A stretch of DNA of 64,000 nt from CAVXGU01 sp963761615 (GCA_963761615.1 CAVXGU010000003.1:1860001-1924000); one strand, 5' to 3'; shown: positions 16,931-28,462, numbered from the stretch's first letter. Notes: generated by a model from the letters alone, not told the origin. Translations and numbers: made by a program.

Positions 16931-18033
16931 TCGCGCTGGCCGGACTCCTGCGGAAGGAGATGTACCACATCCTGCGCGATCGCCGGACGCTCTGGGTACT
17001 GATCCTGATGCCGATCGTGCAGGTCGTGCTCTTCGGCTTCGCGATTCGCACCGACGTCGATCACGTCCGTCTGGCGATCGTGGACCCTGCGCCCGACGAC
17101 ACGACGCTGGCGCTGCGCGCGCGGTTCTCTGCGACCGATCGCTTCCGGATCATGGCCGTGCTGCCGTCCACCGACTCGCTCGACCGCCGCTTCCGCCGCG
17201 AGGAGATCCAGGCGGCCGTCGTGATCGAGCCGGACTTCGGGAGCCGCATCGGACAGGGGCTGCCGTCCCGGGTGCTGATCATCACCGACTCCACCGAGCC
17301 CAATACCGGCAGCGTCATCGCGACGTACGCAAGCTCCGTGATCCAGGCGTTCGCGCGCGCGCTGGGGCCGCCGGCGGGGGGCGGCGTCCGCATCGTGCCG
17401 GACGTGCGGGTCCAGTACAACCCGACGCGGGCGAGCACGAACCTCTTCGTGCCGGGGCTGATGGCGTTCGTGCTGACGGTCATCTCCGCGCTGATGACGG
17501 CGATCAGCCTGACCCGTGAGAAGGAAACGGGCACGATGGAAGCGCTGCTCGTGTCGCCGCTCAGGCCGTGGCAGATCATCGTCGGCAAGGTCGCGCCGTA
17601 CCTGGTCATCGGGTTCATCAGCGTCGTGGGCGTGATCGCCGAGACGCGGATCGTCTTCCACGTGCCGCTGCGCGGGAGTCTGGCGCTGCTCGCGGCCGAG
17701 GGGCTGCTGTTCATCCTCGTGTCACTCTCGTTCGGCATCCTGATTTCCGCCCGCACGTCGTCGCAGCGCGTCGCGATGCTGGGCGCGATGCTGGCGACGA
17801 TGCTGCCGACGATGCTCCTGTCGGGGTTCCTCTTTCCGATCGAGAGCATGCCGCAGCTGCTGCAGCTCGTGTCCGTCGTCGTGCCGGCGCGGTATTTCGT
17901 CTTCGTCTCGCGCGGGATCATGCTGAAGGGCGTCGGCCTGACGTACCTGTGGCGCGAGACGGCGGTCCTGGCCGTCATGGCCGTCGCGTTCCTCACGCTG
18001 AGCACCCGGTCGTTCAAGGCAAGGCTGGAGTAG
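16927..18033 (+). CDS. ABC-2 type permease (YbhS-like)
   Basis: 368 aa: one N-terminal membrane helix (LWVLILMPIVQVVLFGFAI), a large periplasmic domain of about 140 residues, then five C-terminal helices. TREKETGTMEALLVSPLRPWQIIVGK is the typical ABC-2 coupling segment between helices. It pairs with the next gene as the membrane heterodimer of the export system. Overlaps the ATPase stop by 4 nt. Confidence 0.9.
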   Translation: MIALAGLLRKEMYHILRDRRTLWVLILMPIVQVVLFGFAIRTDVDHVRLAIVDPAPDDTTLALRARFSATDRFRIMAVLPSTDSLDRRFRREEIQAAVVIEPDFGSRIGQGLPSRVLIITDSTEPNTGSVIATYASSVIQAFARALGPPAGGGVRIVPDVRVQYNPTRASTNLFVPGLMAFVLTVISALMTAISLTREKETGTMEALLVSPLRPWQIIVGKVAPYLVIGFISVVGVIAETRIVFHVPLRGSLALLAAEGLLFILVSLSFGILISARTSSQRVAMLGAMLATMLPTMLLSGFLFPIESMPQLLQLVSVVVPARYFVFVSRGIMLKGVGLTYLWRETAVLAVMAVAFLTLSTRSFKARLE

Positions 18034-18036
18034 CCG

Positions 18037-19179
18037 GTGCGCAGCATCTTCTACCTCGCGCGGGCCGAGATCCTGCACATCCTCCGCGACAAGGCGACCC
18101 TCGCGCAGGCGCTGCTCGTGCCCGTGGTCCAGCTCCTGGTGCTGGGGAACGCGGCGACGTTCGCCATTCGCGACACGCCGGCCTACGTCGTCGACCAGGA
18201 TCGCAGTTCGGTCTCCGCGCAGCTGGTGGGCCACTTCGCGGCCTCGAGCCACTTCCGGCTCGTCGGCGAGACGGCGTCGGAGCAACAGGCGACCGACGCG
18301 ATGCTCGCGGGAGACACGACGCTCACGCTCGTCATCCCGCACGAGTTCGGACGCACGCTCGTGCGAACCGGCCAGGCCCCCGTGGAGCTGGTGGTGAACG
18401 GCGAGAAGGGATCGGCGGCGGGCATCGTGCTGTCGTACGCGTCGGCGATCCTGGACGACTACGCGCGCGACGTCGGCGCGGACCTCCGGCCGCCCCGGCG
18501 GGTCGCGGACCCGGAGACGCCCGCCCCGGGCACGCCGCACATCGAGATCCGCAGCCGCACCTGGTACAACCCGACGCTCGACTACGCCCACTACATGGTG
18601 CCGGGGCTGCTCGTGTCGCTCGTCACGATCATCGGCACGCTGCTGGCGGCCCAGAACATCGCGCGCGAGAAGGAGCTCGGCACGCTCGAACAGCTCAACG
18701 TCACGCCGATCACGCGGGGACAGTTCATCGCCGGGAAGCTGCTGCCGTTCTGGGCGCTGGCGATGGTCGACCTGATCATCGGCCTCGTCGTCGGCCGTGT
18801 GGTCTTCGGCATGCCGATGCGCGGCAGCCTGCTGCTCCTGTTCGGGTCGGCCGCCGTCTACCTGGTCGCGGCCCTGGCGATCGGCCTGTGGATCTCGACG
18901 CTCGTCGACACGCAGCAGCAGGCGATGTTCGTCAGCTTCTTCATCATGATCATCTACCTGCTCTTGAGCGGCCTCTTCACGCCGATCGACAGCATGGCGC
19001 ACTGGGTGCAGGTCGTGTCGATGGTCAACCCCGTGCGGCACTTCGTGACCATCTCGCGGGCGATCCTCATCAAGGGCGCCGGGCTGGCCGACGTCGCCCA
19101 GCCGCTCGCCATCCTGGTGGTCTTCGCAGCGGCGATGACCGCGATCGCCGTGCGGCAGTACTCGAAGCGGTCGGCCTGA
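18037..19179 (+). CDS. ABC-2 type permease (YbhR-like)
   Basis: 380 aa with the same plan as its neighbour: N-terminal helix, periplasmic domain, REKELGTLEQLNVTPITRGQFIAGK coupling segment, and five C-terminal helices ending in LLLSGLFTPIDSMAHWVQ. GTG start 3 nt after the previous stop. It is the last gene of the TetR-TolC-HlyD-ABC-ABC-ABC2-ABC2 unit. Related systems export drugs or cations; the natural substrate here is unknown. Confidence 0.9.
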   Translation: MRSIFYLARAEILHILRDKATLAQALLVPVVQLLVLGNAATFAIRDTPAYVVDQDRSSVSAQLVGHFAASSHFRLVGETASEQQATDAMLAGDTTLTLVIPHEFGRTLVRTGQAPVELVVNGEKGSAAGIVLSYASAILDDYARDVGADLRPPRRVADPETPAPGTPHIEIRSRTWYNPTLDYAHYMVPGLLVSLVTIIGTLLAAQNIAREKELGTLEQLNVTPITRGQFIAGKLLPFWALAMVDLIIGLVVGRVVFGMPMRGSLLLLFGSAAVYLVAALAIGLWISTLVDTQQQAMFVSFFIMIIYLLLSGLFTPIDSMAHWVQVVSMVNPVRHFVTISRAILIKGAGLADVAQPLAILVVFAAAMTAIAVRQYSKRSA

Positions 19180-19191
19180 CGAGCCGGGCGG

Positions 19192-19197
19192 TATAAT
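19192..19197 (+). promoter_or_regulatory. Perfect TATAAT -10 element upstream of acylphosphatase
   Basis: TATAAT lies 13 nt after the permease stop and about 20 nt before the acylphosphatase ATG, giving a very short leader. No convincing -35 hexamer is seen 16-18 nt upstream. Confidence 0.5.
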
Positions 19198-19216
19198 TGC
19201 GCGTTTGGTACCGGTC

Positions 19217-19489
19217 ATGCGGGTGGCCCGACGCTACATCGTGAGCGGGCGCGTCCAGGGCGTCGGCTTCCGGTTCTTCACCGAGGAAATCGCGGCCGTC
19301 GAAGGCGTGCACGGCTGGGTGCGGAACCGGGGCGACGGCTGCGTCGAGATCGAGGCACAAGGCGACGCCGAGTCGCTCGAACGGTTCGAGCGCCGGGTCC
19401 GCTCCGGCCCCCCGGCGGCGCGCGTCGACGCCGTGCAGGTGGAGGAAGCCGCCCTCGACGACCGGCGCTTCGGCTTCATCATTCGATAG
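19217..19489 (+). CDS. acyP: Acylphosphatase
   Basis: 90 aa, normal length for the family. It hydrolyses acylphosphates. The catalytic arginine lies in VSGRVQGVGFRFF and the asparagine in HGWVRNRGDGCVEIEAQG, and the ferredoxin-like fold pattern is clear through the C-terminal DRRFGFIIR. The ATG at 19217 is preferred over a TTG 12 nt upstream because it directly precedes the conserved first strand. A TATAAT box precedes it. The adenine phosphoribosyltransferase gene follows after 13 nt. Confidence 0.93.
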   Translation: MRVARRYIVSGRVQGVGFRFFTEEIAAVEGVHGWVRNRGDGCVEIEAQGDAESLERFERRVRSGPPAARVDAVQVEEAALDDRRFGFIIR

Positions 19490-19502
19490 GACCCGATCAC
19501 TT

Positions 19503-20027
19503 ATGGCGAACGCGGATCACCTGAAGAGCAAGATCAGACACGTGCCGGACTTCCCGAAGGCCGGCATCCTCTTCTACGACGTGACCACCCTCCTGCAGGA
19601 CCCGGCGGGCTTCCGGGATGCGGTCGAGGCGGTCGCCGCGCCCTTCGTCGGCGACGGCGTCGACGTCGTCGTGGGCATCGAGAGCCGCGGCTTCATCTTC
19701 GGCGCCGCGGTGGCGGACCGGATCGGCGCGGGCTTCGCGCCCGTGCGGAAGCCGGGCAAGCTCCCGTCCACGACCATTCGCGCGTCGTACGATCTCGAGT
19801 ACGGGAGCGACAGCCTCGAGATGCACGCCGACGCCGTGGCGGCGGGGCAGCGGGTCCTGATCGTGGACGACCTGCTGGCGACGGGAGGCACGGCCCACGC
19901 GACGGCGTCGCTCGTCAAGCAGCTCGGCGGCCGGGTGCACGCGCTGGCGTTTCTCATCGAGCTCGCGGCGCTGAATGGACGCCAGCGGCTGCCGGGCGAG
20001 ACGATTCATGCGGTGCTCAAATACTGA
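19503..20027 (+). CDS. apt: Adenine phosphoribosyltransferase
   Basis: 174 aa purine-salvage enzyme that makes AMP from adenine and PRPP. It has the APT-specific N-terminus IRHVPDFPKAGILFYDVTTLL, GIESRGFIFGAAVA, RKPGKLP, and the PRPP-binding loop VLIVDDLLATGGTA near residues 117-130. Length and motifs are complete. It probably shares a transcript with acyP. Confidence 0.96.
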   Translation: MANADHLKSKIRHVPDFPKAGILFYDVTTLLQDPAGFRDAVEAVAAPFVGDGVDVVVGIESRGFIFGAAVADRIGAGFAPVRKPGKLPSTTIRASYDLEYGSDSLEMHADAVAAGQRVLIVDDLLATGGTAHATASLVKQLGGRVHALAFLIELAALNGRQRLPGETIHAVLKY

Positions 20028-20033
20028 CGCTGA

Positions 20034-20079
20034 CGCCGCAGGGTGCGGGGAACTGACGTTGCAAGGTGCGGGGAGCTGA
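20034..20079 (+). repeat. Two tandem 23-nt imperfect repeats
   Basis: Unit 1 (20034-20056) and unit 2 (20057-20079) differ at four positions; the shared core is GGTGCGGGGA. The second copy supplies the GGAG that serves as ribosome site of the next gene. Confidence 0.6.
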
Positions 20080-20085
20080 CACGGC

Positions 20086-20601
20086 ATGGTGCTCGCGAGC
20101 GCTTTGATCGTCGCGGTCGCAATGGTGTGGGCCGCGTGGCGGATCGCGGGCGCCCTCGAACGGCAGACGGCCGCCGCGGCCGGGGATCGTGCGGTCGCGG
20201 CCATGGCGCTCTTCAGCCGCGGCCTCGCCGAGGCCGAGCGCGATCCGCGCGCGATTCTGATCTGGCAGCCCCTCGCACGCGCGGCGCGCGGCCTCGAGCC
20301 CGAGACGTTCGCCGCGCTCGACCGGGCCACCGGCGCGGCGTTCCCCTTCAGCGCCGAGCGGATTCAGGCGGCGCACGCCACCTGGACGGCCGACTGGCTC
20401 GCCTGGGAGGCGCGGCACGACGCCGAGTACAAGCAGAAGGCTGCGGAGGCCGAGGCAGAGATCGAACGCGCCGGTGGATCCGGAGTCGCGAAGGCGCGGC
20501 TGGCCGGCGTCGAGCGCGAGAAGCTCGAACGCTACCAGCAGCGGTATGCGGAGTACGTGCGCGTGGCGAAGGCGCTCCAGGCGCTCGGCGGAGGCCTGTA
20601 A
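20086..20601 (+). CDS. Conserved-type hypothetical protein, one N-terminal membrane helix
   Basis: 171 aa of unrecognised family. An N-terminal helix (VLASALIVAVAMVWAAWRIAG) is followed by an Ala/Glu/Arg-rich helical region with likely coiled coil in the last 60 residues (EAEIERAGGSG... KLERYQQRYAEYVRVAKALQ). GGAG lies 10 nt before the ATG. The topology suggests a membrane-anchored cytoplasmic or periplasmic helical protein. No catalytic motif is visible. It lies between apt and a tRNA gene, giving no functional clue. Confidence 0.6.
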   Translation: MVLASALIVAVAMVWAAWRIAGALERQTAAAAGDRAVAAMALFSRGLAEAERDPRAILIWQPLARAARGLEPETFAALDRATGAAFPFSAERIQAAHATWTADWLAWEARHDAEYKQKAAEAEAEIERAGGSGVAKARLAGVEREKLERYQQRYAEYVRVAKALQALGGGL

Positions 20602-20629
20602 AACTGCTACACTTCACCGTGGATTTCTC

Positions 20630-20706
20630 GCGCCCGTAGCTCAGTTGGATAGAGCACTGGTTTCCTAAACCGGGGGTCGCAGGTTCAACTCCTGCCGGGC
20701 GCACCA
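20630..20706 (+). tRNA. tRNA-Arg (anticodon CCU), CCA encoded
   Basis: 77 nt. The acceptor stem GCGCCCG pairs with CGGGCGC. D arm GCTC...GAGC, anticodon stem CTGGT/ACCGG with loop TTCCTAA (CCU), T arm GCAGG-TTCAACT-CCTGC, and a genome-encoded 3' ACCA. It reads AGG codons. Confidence 0.97.
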
Positions 20707-20717
20707 GCAGAGCTGTT

Positions 20718-21449
20718 ATGAAGAGAAAAGAACGGCATCACCTCAAAGAGAACGAGTTCGCGGACCTCTTCACCGGCATCGTCGAGTACTACAACGAGCA
20801 CCGACGCGAAGTGACGGCCGCGGCCGTCGCCCTGGCGGTGCTGGTCGGCGGGGTGGGCGGCTACATGGCCTGGCAGCGCCACGTGCAGTCCGAGGCCGGC
20901 GAGCTGCTCTCCGACGCCATGGCGGTCACCGAGGCGCGCGTGGGCGCACCGCCCGATCAGAGCTCGCCGGACGCCGGCGCCTGGTATCCGACCGATCGCG
21001 CGCGCGCGCAGGCCGCGCTCACCAAGTACAAGCTGGCCGCCGACTCGTATCCGAACACCGACGCCGGGCTGCTCGCCCGCTACCTCGAGGCGTCCACCCG
21101 GATGTCCCTCGGGCTCCCGCAGGAGGCGGCCACCGCCTACCAGCAGGTGATCGACAAGGCCGGCGACTCGCTGTACGGCCGGATGGCCAAGCTCGGCCTC
21201 GCGGAGGCGGAGGTTCAGACCGGCAAGGTGGACGACGCCATCACGACGTTCAAGGATCTGGCGCAGCAGAAGGACGGCACGATACCGACCGACGCGATCC
21301 TGATGCAGCTGGCCCGGGCGTATCAGGCCGGCGGCAAGAAGGCGGAGGCGCAGCAGACGTTGACGGAGATCGTGCAGCAGTACCCCGACTCGCCCTTCAC
21401 GGCCGAGGCCCAGCACGACCTCGAGGTGCTCAAGGCCGGCGCGGCCTGA
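20718..21449 (+). CDS. Tetratricopeptide-repeat membrane protein (YfgM-like)
   Basis: 243 aa. A charged cytoplasmic N-terminus (MKRKERHHLKENEFADLF) precedes one membrane helix (VTAAAVALAVLVGGVGGYMAW, ~residues 34-54) and a periplasmic Ala-rich TPR array of about 4 units (for example AYQQVIDKAGDSLYGRMAKLGLAEAEVQTGKVDDA). This layout matches YfgM, a partner of BamB and SecYEG in proteobacteria, but TPR proteins are hard to assign. It starts 11 nt after the tRNA and its 3' end overlaps the convergent agmatinase gene by 20 nt. Confidence 0.7.
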   Translation: MKRKERHHLKENEFADLFTGIVEYYNEHRREVTAAAVALAVLVGGVGGYMAWQRHVQSEAGELLSDAMAVTEARVGAPPDQSSPDAGAWYPTDRARAQAALTKYKLAADSYPNTDAGLLARYLEASTRMSLGLPQEAATAYQQVIDKAGDSLYGRMAKLGLAEAEVQTGKVDDAITTFKDLAQQKDGTIPTDAILMQLARAYQAGGKKAEAQQTLTEIVQQYPDSPFTAEAQHDLEVLKAGAA

Positions 21450-22326
21450 AACGGTACGTCAGGATCTTGTAGATCAGCTTCGCGCAGAGAAAGTTCGGCG
21501 ACACGTTGCCCGGCATCGGGCACAGCTCGACGATGTCGCACCCCACGACGTCGCGGGCCTCGATCACCCGCCGCAGCAGCGCCAGGGCCTCGTACCAGCC
21601 GAGCCCGCCGGGCTCGGGCGTGCCCACCGCCGGCATGATGGCGGGGTCCAGGCCGTCGCAGTCGATCGTGATGTACACCTTCTCCCCGAGCGACTCGACG
21701 ACGCGGTCGATCCACGCGGGATCCTGCCGCATGTTGTAGTCGTAGAAGACCGTGGTGTCGAGGGAAGGGATCGCCGTCGCTTCTTCCGGCGACAGGCTCC
21801 GGACGCCGACCTGGGTGAGCCGCGCGTACTCGAGCGTGCGGCGCATCGCGCAGGCGTGGTTGTGCGGCGTGCCCATGAAGCTGGCGCGGAGGTCGGCGTG
21901 GGCGTCGATCTGCAGGACCGACAGGCCGGGATGGCGCCCGGCGAAGGCGGACACGACCGGCGGCGTGATCGAGTGCTCGCCGCCGAGCACGAACAGGAAC
22001 TTGTCGCGATCGACGATGCCGGCGGCCACGCGCCGGATCTCGTCCATGACCTGTTCCATCGTCGCGAACGGGAACTCCATCTCGGGCAGCGTGTAGATCC
22101 CGACGCCGTGGATGTCGGTGCCGGTTTCCTCGTCCCACAGCTCCATGTGCGACGAGGCGACGAGGATCTCGTGCGGCCCCATGCGCGTGCCGGGCACGTA
22201 CGACGTGGTCCGGTCGAAGGGGATCGGCAGGATCACGACGCGCGATTGGACGAAGTCGGATTTGGTGGGCAGGGTGCCCCCGAACTGGCCGGGGGTCACC
22301 TGGTCGTAGTCAAACGGCTCGCTCAT
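21430..22326 (-). CDS. speB: Agmatinase / arginase-family ureohydrolase
   Basis: 298 aa with all manganese-binding motifs of ureohydrolases: GGEHSITPP, IDAHADLR, TPHNHACAMRR and ITIDCDGLDPAIMPAVGTPEPGG. The TPEPGG block and overall length favour agmatinase (agmatine to putrescine plus urea) over arginase. It overlaps the 3' end of the deoxyhypusine-synthase-like gene by 17 nt and is presumably co-transcribed, so both should act in polyamine metabolism. Confidence 0.88.
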   Translation of the reverse strand: MSEPFDYDQVTPGQFGGTLPTKSDFVQSRVVILPIPFDRTTSYVPGTRMGPHEILVASSHMELWDEETGTDIHGVGIYTLPEMEFPFATMEQVMDEIRRVAAGIVDRDKFLFVLGGEHSITPPVVSAFAGRHPGLSVLQIDAHADLRASFMGTPHNHACAMRRTLEYARLTQVGVRSLSPEEATAIPSLDTTVFYDYNMRQDPAWIDRVVESLGEKVYITIDCDGLDPAIMPAVGTPEPGGLGWYEALALLRRVIEARDVVGCDIVELCPMPGNVSPNFLCAKLIYKILTYRFRPRRP

Positions 22327-23398
22327 TCACCGCCTCGAAACGGTCGCTCGGAACACTCTGATCGTCGATGGTCATGAGGCGCTCGCCGAGCGAGAAGCTC
22401 GGCGGCCGGCGCCGGGCGAGCAGCTCCGGCCCGGTGGAGGCCAGCGCCGTCGCCAGAATCGGCAGCGCGATGGTCGCGTCGGCCTGGACGGTGACGCGCG
22501 CCGCGTCGGCCGCCAGCTTGCCCCAGCTCTGCGCCTCTTCCAGGCTGGATCCCGATGCGCCGCCGAACTGCGGGACGTCGGTGACGATCTGCAGCGCGTA
22601 GTGGTGCCCGGTGACCTCGGGGCTGTAGAACTCCGCCTGCACGCTCGCCTGGTTGATGAAGTTCTTGGGCGTGCCGCCGCCGAGCACGACCGACGCGGTG
22701 CGCGGCCGGCGGATCACGACGTTGGCGGACTCGATGATGTCGCCGATCACGTCGATCTGCCCCTTCGCGGGGTCGATCTGCCGCGCCTGCGAGAGGCCCA
22801 TCCCGATGGAGGAGTCGGCGATGGCGGGGCAGAAGATCGGGACCTTCGCGCGGTAGGCGGCCGTGAGGATGCCGTCGCGGCCGGTCGTGTCCCAGAGGTG
22901 CCGGCCGAGCAGGTACAGGAACTCGCGGGTCGTGTAGGGTCGCGACTCCAGCGTCGTCGCGAAGTCCGCGATCCAGTTGTCGTTGCCGATGAACTCTTCC
23001 TCGCTGGCGAACGTGTCGTACACGCGGTCGATGCGATCCCGGGCGAGCGCCGCGTCGTCGGCGTGGGGCGAGCCGATGTAGTGGTGCTGGCCGCGGGTCT
23101 CGTGCAGGTCGTGGTACAGGTTCGCGCCCGTCGAGACGAGACAGTCCACGTAGCGGTGCGTGACGAGATGGGCGACAATCAGCCGGAGGCCGCCGGCGCT
23201 CAGGGCACCGGCCATGCCGAGGAAGATCGTCAGATCGTCGGCTAGCATCCTCTGCCAGATCCGGTGCGCGGTGGCGAGGTTGCGCCCCTGGAACGAGATC
23301 CGCTCCATGTGGGACAGGACCTGATCGGCGCGCAAGCCTCCCCGAACCTCGAACGGCTCGACGGGGGTCTGCAGGAACCGAGAAGGCTTTTTCGGCAT
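22310..23398 (-). CDS. Deoxyhypusine synthase-like protein (probable polyamine enzyme)
   Basis: 362 aa, the length of deoxyhypusine synthases. Seen: LGMAGALSAGGLRLIVAHLV, VSTGANLYHDLHETRGQ, FCPAIADSSIGMGL, and VVLGGGTPKNFINQA with the likely catalytic lysine at residue 245. Bacteria lack eIF5A, so bacterial homologues are thought to transfer the aminobutyl group of spermidine to an amine such as putrescine (homospermidine formation). The adjacent agmatinase, which makes putrescine, supports that reading. The exact reaction cannot be settled from sequence. The start ATG follows a TATGGT -10-like element by about 12 nt. Confidence 0.85.
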   Translation of the reverse strand: MPKKPSRFLQTPVEPFEVRGGLRADQVLSHMERISFQGRNLATAHRIWQRMLADDLTIFLGMAGALSAGGLRLIVAHLVTHRYVDCLVSTGANLYHDLHETRGQHHYIGSPHADDAALARDRIDRVYDTFASEEEFIGNDNWIADFATTLESRPYTTREFLYLLGRHLWDTTGRDGILTAAYRAKVPIFCPAIADSSIGMGLSQARQIDPAKGQIDVIGDIIESANVVIRRPRTASVVLGGGTPKNFINQASVQAEFYSPEVTGHHYALQIVTDVPQFGGASGSSLEEAQSWGKLAADAARVTVQADATIALPILATALASTGPELLARRRPPSFSLGERLMTIDDQSVPSDRFEAVNERAV

Positions 23399-23427
23399 GC
23401 GCGCCCATTAAACCATAAAGTAGTCGC

Positions 23428-24216
23428 GTGATTCCCACGACGGTCGACATCCTCAAGAACTACTTCCAGATCACGTCGCCGCTCTGGCTGGTGATCGTGC
23501 TCGCGGCGATCGCCGCGTGGCTGTCCCTGCGGCCGGCGAGCCGCGCGGCGCGGCGCGGCCTCCTGCTGTTCGTGGTGCTGTACTACGTGCTCGCGACGCC
23601 CTTCGGCGCGGGCGCGTTGACCGCGGTGTCGAGCTACGGGCTCTCGCCGCTCACCACGCGCGCGCAGGCGCAGGGCGCGGACACCATCGTGCTGCTCGGC
23701 GGCGGCTCGTCGACTTACAGCCTGAACGGCGTGGTGCTGACGAGCCTCGCGGAGGAGAGCATCCTCCGCACGCTCGAGGCGGTGCGCATCTACCACCTGC
23801 TGGGGAAGGCCACGATCATCTCGAGCGGCGGCCTCGTGCATCCCGACGAGCACAAGGTGCCCGAGGCCACAATCATGCACCGCGCGCTCGTGGAGGCCGG
23901 CGTCCCGGACGCCGACATCGTCGACGAGGCGGCCTCGCGAACGACGCGCGACCAGGCCCTCAAGGTCGGGAGCCTCCTGCGCGCCCGCGGCACGACGCGC
24001 TTCGTGCTGGTGACGTCGCCCGCCCACATGTGGCGGTCGGTCTACGCCTTCCGGGCCGTGGGCCTGGATCCGATCCCGTCGCCGTCGCCCGTGCGATCGG
24101 AGATCGCCCGCAAGCCCCCCTTGTTCCTGCCGAACGGCAGCTCGCTCGAGCTGTCGGACCTGGCGATCTACGACATGGCCGCGCTGGTCTACTACTGGTG
24201 GGAGGGGTGGACGTAG
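23428..24216 (+). CDS. YdcF/ElyC-family (DUF218) membrane protein
   Basis: 262 aa. Two N-terminal membrane helices (SPLWLVIVLAAIAAWLSL and GLLLFVVLYYVLATPFG) precede a DUF218 domain: ADTIVLLGGGSSTY, EAVRIYHLLGKATIISSGG, EASRTTRDQALKVGSLL, and FVLVTSPAHMWRSVYAFRAVGL. Related ElyC and SanA proteins act in cell-envelope integrity and lipid-carrier homeostasis. The GTG start lies 7 nt after TAAAGT (23416-23421), so the message may be leaderless. Divergent from the polyamine genes. Confidence 0.82.
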   Translation: MIPTTVDILKNYFQITSPLWLVIVLAAIAAWLSLRPASRAARRGLLLFVVLYYVLATPFGAGALTAVSSYGLSPLTTRAQAQGADTIVLLGGGSSTYSLNGVVLTSLAEESILRTLEAVRIYHLLGKATIISSGGLVHPDEHKVPEATIMHRALVEAGVPDADIVDEAASRTTRDQALKVGSLLRARGTTRFVLVTSPAHMWRSVYAFRAVGLDPIPSPSPVRSEIARKPPLFLPNGSSLELSDLAIYDMAALVYYWWEGWT

Positions 24217-24239
24217 GAGCGGCGCGCAGTGAGGAACCC

Positions 24240-24257
24240 GGGGCTCCCGGGAGCCCC
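24240..24257. terminator. Perfect 18-nt palindrome between convergent genes
   Basis: GGGGCTCCC followed directly by GGGAGCCCC, 23 nt after the DUF218 stop and 21 nt before the stop of the convergent peptide-binding protein gene. As RNA it could fold from either strand. There is no T-tract, so intrinsic termination is only possible. Confidence 0.35.
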
Positions 24258-24278
24258 ACGCGCGAGGAGCCGAGGGAC

Positions 24279-25807
24279 TCAGTTCCGCGAGACGTCCTTG
24301 AGGAAGAGGAAATCGGCGACCGGAGACAGGTGGATGCCGCGCAGGGCCCGCCGCGCAACGGCGGCGTTGTCCGCGTGCCAGAGGGGGATGTAGGGCGCCT
24401 CCCTGGCGATCCGGTCCTGCGCCTCCCAGTAGAGCTGCTGCCGTTCGGACTGGTCCGTCGAGACGGTGGCGGCGTCGAGGAGGCGGTCGACATCGGCGTC
24501 GCTGAAGTAGCCGCGGTTGAAGCCCACGGGCGGCGTCTGCGTGGAGTCGAAGATCCGCCGGAGGATGTCGGGATCGGCGAGCGATCCCCCGGTCCACTGC
24601 AGCGTGTAGAGCTGGAAGTTCCCCGACAGCACGTCCGAGTACAGCGTGCTGAACTCGTACGTGCGGACGTCGAGGTCGATGCCGACCTTGGCGAGATCCT
24701 GCTGGATGACCGTCGCCTGCAGCCGGGCCGCCTCGCTCGTCGAGACCTTCATCGTCAGGTGCAGGCGCGGCTTCGGCCCGGCGCCGTCGGGGTCGGGATA
24801 CCCGGCTTCGTCCAGCAGCGCTTCCGCCTTCGCCGGATCGTACGTGAAGTGGAACAGATTCGGATCATAGGCCCACGAGGTCGAGGGCAGCAGACCCGCC
24901 GCCGGTTCGGCGAGTCCGCGTCGCAGGTACTGCGTGATCGCGCGCCGGTCGATGGCATAGCCGAGCGCCTGCCGCACCCGCACGTCGCGCAGGACGGGGT
25001 CCCGCAGGTTGATGCCGACGTACTGAAAGTCGGCGCCCTTGGACGTGACGATCTGCAGCCCCGGATCGTGCTCGAGCTGGGCGACCGTGTCCGGCGCCAG
25101 GTCGTTCACTTCGAGATCGAGGGTGCCCTTCTTGAGCTCGAGGCCCATCATGATCGTGTCCGGCACGACGCGCAGGACCAGCCCGTCGTTCCTGGGACGC
25201 CCGCCGAAGTAGTCGTCGAATGCCGCCAGCTCGACCCGGTCGTCGACCAGATACCGGACGAAGCGGTATGGTCCGGTGCCGATCGGGTGGCTCGCGAAGT
25301 CCTTGCCGGCGCCCTCGGGCACGATCGGCGGAACGATCAGGTTGACGGGGAACGACCCGAACGGCTGGGAGAGGTGGAAGACGACCGTGTAGCGGTCGCG
25401 GGCCTCGACCGACTCGAGCAGTCGGAACGCGCCCTTGAGCGGCGAGACGAAGTCGGGCGCCAGCAGGCTCCGGTAGGTGTAGACCACGTCGGCTGACGTC
25501 AGCTCGTGGCCGTCGTGGAAGCGCACGCCCCGTCGAAGGGTGGCGACGTAGGTCGTGGGATCCGGATTGTCGAGGCGCTCGGCCAGCGCCGGCACCACCC
25601 GCAGCTCGTCGTCGAACGTCATCAGCGCGGAGAACACGAGCTGCCCGATGTGCTGCGAGACCGCGTCGGAGCCGATCCGCGGATCGAGGTTGTTGGGACT
25701 CGCCTGCACGCCGACGACGATCACGTTCGGGTTGTCGGTGGGGCGATGCAGGCAGGCCGCCGACAGGAGGAGCAGGGCCGCGGCCAGGACGGCGCGGGCG
25801 CGCGGCA

Positions 25808-25808
<1 letters not shown>
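24279..25808 (-). CDS. Peptide-type ABC transporter substrate-binding lipoprotein (SBP family 5)
   Basis: 509 aa. The N-terminal signal ends LLLLSAACLH, a lipobox-like site, so it is likely membrane-anchored outside the cytoplasm. NNLDPRIGSDAVSQHIGQLVFSALMTFD, VRFHDGHELTSADVVYTYRSLL, FASHPIGTGPYRFVRY and VRQALGYAIDRRAI are classic DppA/OppA-family blocks. The ATG overlaps the mutS stop by one base (TGATG), which fixes the start. No permease or ATPase genes adjoin it, so it is an orphan binding protein here. The ligand is unknown. Confidence 0.9.
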
Positions 25809-28462
<2,654 letters not shown>

